64,000 nucleotides of DNA, taken from positions 17,669-81,668 of the forward strand of contig OMSO01000012.1 in the NCBI GenBank assembly GCA_900313675.1, read 5' to 3'. The notes beneath the pieces were generated by a model. The model saw nothing but the letters and a program-made list of their open reading frames with translations. It did not search any database and was not told the DNA's origin. Below are positions 61,534 to 64,000 of this stretch, piece by piece. How positions within the stretch are numbered: the stretch's first letter is position 1; every line of letters begins with the position of its first letter. Source of the stretch: an uncultured Fibrobacter sp. GTDB taxonomy: Bacteria > Fibrobacterota > Fibrobacteria > Fibrobacterales > Fibrobacteraceae. The position numbers and the translations under genes are program-made.

Positions 61534-63096
61534 ATGATTACATTCCTTATCGGCATTGCCATCTTGATTGGCGGCTACTTTACATACGGAAAGTTCGTGG
61601 AGCGGGTGTTCGGCCCCGACGACCGCAAGACCCCAGCCCTCGCAAACCCCGACGGCGTGGACCGTATGGTGCTTCCCCACTGGAAAAACATGCTTATCCA
61701 GCTGTTGAACATCGCAGGGATCGGCCCTGTCATCGGTGTGATTCTCGGCATCAAGTTCGGCGCCATCGTGTTCATTCTGCTCCCCATCGGAAACGTGTTG
61801 GGCGGGGCGGTCCACGACTACTTCAGCGGCATGATCAGCATGCGGAACAACGGCTACAACGTCCCGGCCCTCGCCCGCAAGTTCCTGGGCAAGGGACCAT
61901 CCAAGGTGGTCATGGCCCTCATCTCCGTGGCCCTGATTCTTGTGGGGGCCGTGTTCACCAACACCCCGGCAGCCCTTATCAACACCCCCATCATTGCAGG
62001 TTCCGCCGTGTCTCCAAGCCTGTTCTGGATTGCGGTGGGCTGTATTTTCGCCTACTATTTCGCTAGCACGTTCTTCCCCATCGACAAGATTATCGGGCGA
62101 ATCTACCCCCTCTTCGGCGGCTTGCTCATTCTCGCTTCTCTCGGGATCATGGTCGGCATCGCGCCCCACCTGAATATCCTTGACGAAATCAACCTGACAG
62201 ACTTCGGGTCCAACTTCCACCAGCATCCGGCGGGACAGCCCATACTCCCCATGCTGTTCGTGACCATCGCCTGCGGCATCATCAGCGGTTTCCACAGCAC
62301 CCAAAGCCCCATCGTGGCCCGTACCGAGATGACCGAAAAGCTTGGACGTCAGACTTTTTACGGCATGATGATTATCGAAGGCCTCATCGGCATGATTTGG
62401 GCCGCAGGCGGCATGTTCATCTACCACCAGATGCCCGAACTCCTGACCGGAGCCTCCGGCGTGAAGGTTCTCAGCACCTTGGTCTCTACCGTCATCCCCT
62501 TCGCCCCCATTTCCGTACTGGTGGTGGTGGGCGTGATTATACTTGCCATTACCAGTGGTGACACCAGCCTCCGAAGCCTCCGCCTCACCATCTCCGAACT
62601 TACGGGTATCGACCAGAAATCCGCCAAGAATCGTCTGCTTTTGACCGTTCCTATGTTTGCCATTTGTGCTATCATCATCTTCTGGAGCAACATGGACAAA
62701 GAAGGCTTCAACATCCTGTGGAACTACTTCAGCTGGAGCAACCAGCTCATGGCGGTGTGCAGCCTGTGCGTGGCGGTAGTTTACCTGCGGAGCAAAAAGA
62801 AGAACTTCTGGATTGCCCTCGTGCCCTGCATGTTCATGACCTTTATCACCTGCCATTACATCTTGTGGGTCAGCCCCGAAAACCTAAAGGGCGCTCCTTT
62901 GGGTTTTGGCCTCGACTACAAGACCGCCTTGGTGCTGGCCATTGAAAACGCAGTTATTCTTGGAGCTTTGCTGTGCACGAGGGGCAAGACCCTCACCCAG
63001 ATGGAAGGTTTCGACCCCGACGTGTGGGATCCGGTCAAGGATGAAAAGTACCAGGCGAGCCACCCCATCAAGGGTCCGGAACACGTGAAATTCTAG
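61534..63096 (+). CDS. cstA: CstA-family carbon starvation/peptide transporter, 520 aa
   Basis: About 13-14 membrane helices with family blocks GPVIGVILGIKFGAIVFI, GGAVHDYFSGMISMRNNG, ARKFLGKGP and GFHSTQSPIVARTEM. E. coli CstA has 701 residues; this is the shorter form. Imports peptides or pyruvate when carbon is scarce, so may recycle amino acids from peptides. Start ATG 61534 after AAGGTAGGCAAAAG. Stand-alone gene. Confidence 0.93.
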   Translation: MITFLIGIAILIGGYFTYGKFVERVFGPDDRKTPALANPDGVDRMVLPHWKNMLIQLLNIAGIGPVIGVILGIKFGAIVFILLPIGNVLGGAVHDYFSGMISMRNNGYNVPALARKFLGKGPSKVVMALISVALILVGAVFTNTPAALINTPIIAGSAVSPSLFWIAVGCIFAYYFASTFFPIDKIIGRIYPLFGGLLILASLGIMVGIAPHLNILDEINLTDFGSNFHQHPAGQPILPMLFVTIACGIISGFHSTQSPIVARTEMTEKLGRQTFYGMMIIEGLIGMIWAAGGMFIYHQMPELLTGASGVKVLSTLVSTVIPFAPISVLVVVGVIILAITSGDTSLRSLRLTISELTGIDQKSAKNRLLLTVPMFAICAIIIFWSNMDKEGFNILWNYFSWSNQLMAVCSLCVAVVYLRSKKKNFWIALVPCMFMTFITCHYILWVSPENLKGAPLGFGLDYKTALVLAIENAVILGALLCTRGKTLTQMEGFDPDVWDPVKDEKYQASHPIKGPEHVKF

Positions 63097-63163
63097 ACTG
63101 CATTCTTTCACCTACGACACGACATTGCATAAATGATCGCGTTTTAGGTGTTAAATTTCTCCT

Positions 63164-63784
63164 ATGAAACCCTGGAAACTGCTCAAGACGGAATACCTGG
63201 TAGACGCTCCTTGGCTGAAAGTGGCTAAGGAGACCTGCGAACTGCCGAACGGAAAGGTCATTGATGATTTTTACACGCTTTGGCAGCCGGACTGGGTGCT
63301 GATTCTTGCCCGTACCGCCCAGGGCAAGTGGGTCATGACGGAACAATACCGCCACGGCACCGGAAAAATCGCCCTGGAGTTCCCTGCAGGAATCATCGAC
63401 AAGGGCGAAACGCCGGAGCAGGCCGCCCTCCGGGAACTGCAGGAAGAATGCGGGTATGTGTTAATTCGGAATTCAGAATTCGGAATTCGAAATGATATAA
63501 AAAAAGAAAATAGCCCTTCCAAGATTAATTCCGAAATCCGAAATTCCAACTCCGAACTATATATCGGCACTTTCCCGGTGAACCCGGACAGGCATCGCGG
63601 CGTATTTCACGTGGTGTTCATCGACGGGGTGGTCAAGGGCGGAAACACCCACTTTGACAGCACCGAAGAAATCGAATCTCTGGAACTTTCCGACCAGGAA
63701 CTGCAAAAGAAAATGGCGGACGGCACCTTCTGCCACCCGCTACAGATGGCGGGGTATTTGAAGTGGCGCCTTACCCGCGGGTGA
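63164..63784 (+). CDS. NUDIX hydrolase (ADP-ribose pyrophosphatase-like) with repeat-derived insert, 206 aa
   Basis: N-terminal YLVDAPWLKVAKETCELPNG and EQYRHGTGKIALEFPAG lead into a complete Nudix box (GETPEQAALRELQEECGY). Hydrolyses nucleoside diphosphate derivatives such as ADP-ribose. Directly after the box is an insert (about residues 101-131; DNA about 63463-63560) made of ATTCGGAATTC-type arms and an A-rich centre, coding LIRNSEFGIRNDIKK and NSEIRNSNSELY. The chain resumes IGTFPVNPDRHRGVFHVVF as expected. Insert keeps frame. Ends near CHPLQMAGYLKWRL. Start ATG 63164. Confidence 0.9.
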   Translation: MKPWKLLKTEYLVDAPWLKVAKETCELPNGKVIDDFYTLWQPDWVLILARTAQGKWVMTEQYRHGTGKIALEFPAGIIDKGETPEQAALRELQEECGYVLIRNSEFGIRNDIKKENSPSKINSEIRNSNSELYIGTFPVNPDRHRGVFHVVFIDGVVKGGNTHFDSTEEIESLELSDQELQKKMADGTFCHPLQMAGYLKWRLTRG

Positions 63785-63902
63785 GGCGAATCAGGCTGTT
63801 CCGCTTGTAAACACTTTTTACAGGTTTATTCTATTCGACACCCCCTAGATTTTTTACTTTTTCATCTCGTAATAACAAACCCTCATCACGGATATATATA
63901 GT

Positions 63903-64000
63903 ATGAGCATCAAAGATTACCTCGCCGGCGCCAAACAGGCCGGTTCCGTCCAGAAGCTGATGACCCCGGGCCTCGCCGTGGAATTTATCCAGCCCTGGTA
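63903..64000 (+). CDS. Start of an unidentified gene (cut by window end)
   Basis: ATG 63903 opens a frame to the window edge, 32 codons, MSIKDYLAGAKQAGSVQKLM and onward. GATATATATAGT just upstream may be a -10, leaving almost no leader. Too short to assign. Confidence 0.55.
   Translation, partial: MSIKDYLAGAKQAGSVQKLMTPGLAVEFIQPW

Noticed and set aside
61441..62856. 471-codon open frame on the - strand
   Set aside because: Antisense of the CstA-type gene, with His/Asp/Glu-rich sequence and no recognisable domain.

Overview
The window looks like a chromosomal segment of a Fibrobacter-type (Fibrobacterota) gut or rumen bacterium. The clues are Gram-negative envelope genes (TolC and HlyD families, many lipoproteins), a SprA-type translocon of the type IX secretion system (T9SS), secreted proteins with T9SS-like C-terminal sorting domains (a GH26 mannanase and a 1942-residue surface protein), and a succinyl/acetate CoA-transferase. 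Coding regions are dense. The spacers carry striking short-period repeats and REP-like palindromes. I see no phage, IS element, rRNA operon or CRISPR array. Species assignment is inference.

Layout. 1-4157: 5' part of a sprA-like gene with a TTG start. 4244-4471: two tandem copies of a 118-nt palindromic unit. 4480-7350: an AIPR-family protein (possible phage defence) and a leucine-rich-repeat protein. 7441-10230: tandem paralogous S41 protease lipoproteins. 10457-17345: M23 peptidase, FKBP isomerase, glmS, scpA, a small CxxC protein and a YugP-type metalloprotease. 17530-22627: a TolC/HlyD/two-permease export operon without an ATPase. 22799-25554: CoA-transferase and a condensation-like acyltransferase, translationally coupled. 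25556-31313: a five-gene operon encoding DUF4956 membrane protein, HlyD, TolC, VTC polyphosphate-polymerase-like protein and a lamin-tail lipoprotein. This is the best candidate for an undescribed system. 31623-46580: a lipoprotein, a DASS transporter, the giant surface protein, an FHA-GGDEF cyclase, MATE, a lipoprotein, an NAT-like enzyme, an unknown protein and a GRP transporter. 46570-51493: mnmE, an aldose epimerase, GH26 and tRNA-Ser. 52170-57110: HIT, recO, panB, a histone-H1-like protein, an unknown protein, ppx/gppA and an RsuA-family synthase. 57288-64000: a phosphatase, nadA, two outer-membrane proteins, a CstA-type transporter, a NUDIX hydrolase and the start of one more gene.

Themes. 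Several genes form an envelope and secretion network: the T9SS translocon and two likely clients, two TolC/HlyD exporters, and secreted proteases. The spacer repeats (heptamers such as TGAGTTG, 14-mers such as CTAGATCCTATCCC, REP-like hairpins and a three-copy ~90-nt element) also occur in frame inside conserved genes (mnmE, ppx, scpA, NUDIX, an NAT-like gene), where they add peptide inserts or tails. Many promoters share a TTTnCTATnTT -10 block placed so close to the start codon that transcripts would be leaderless or nearly so.
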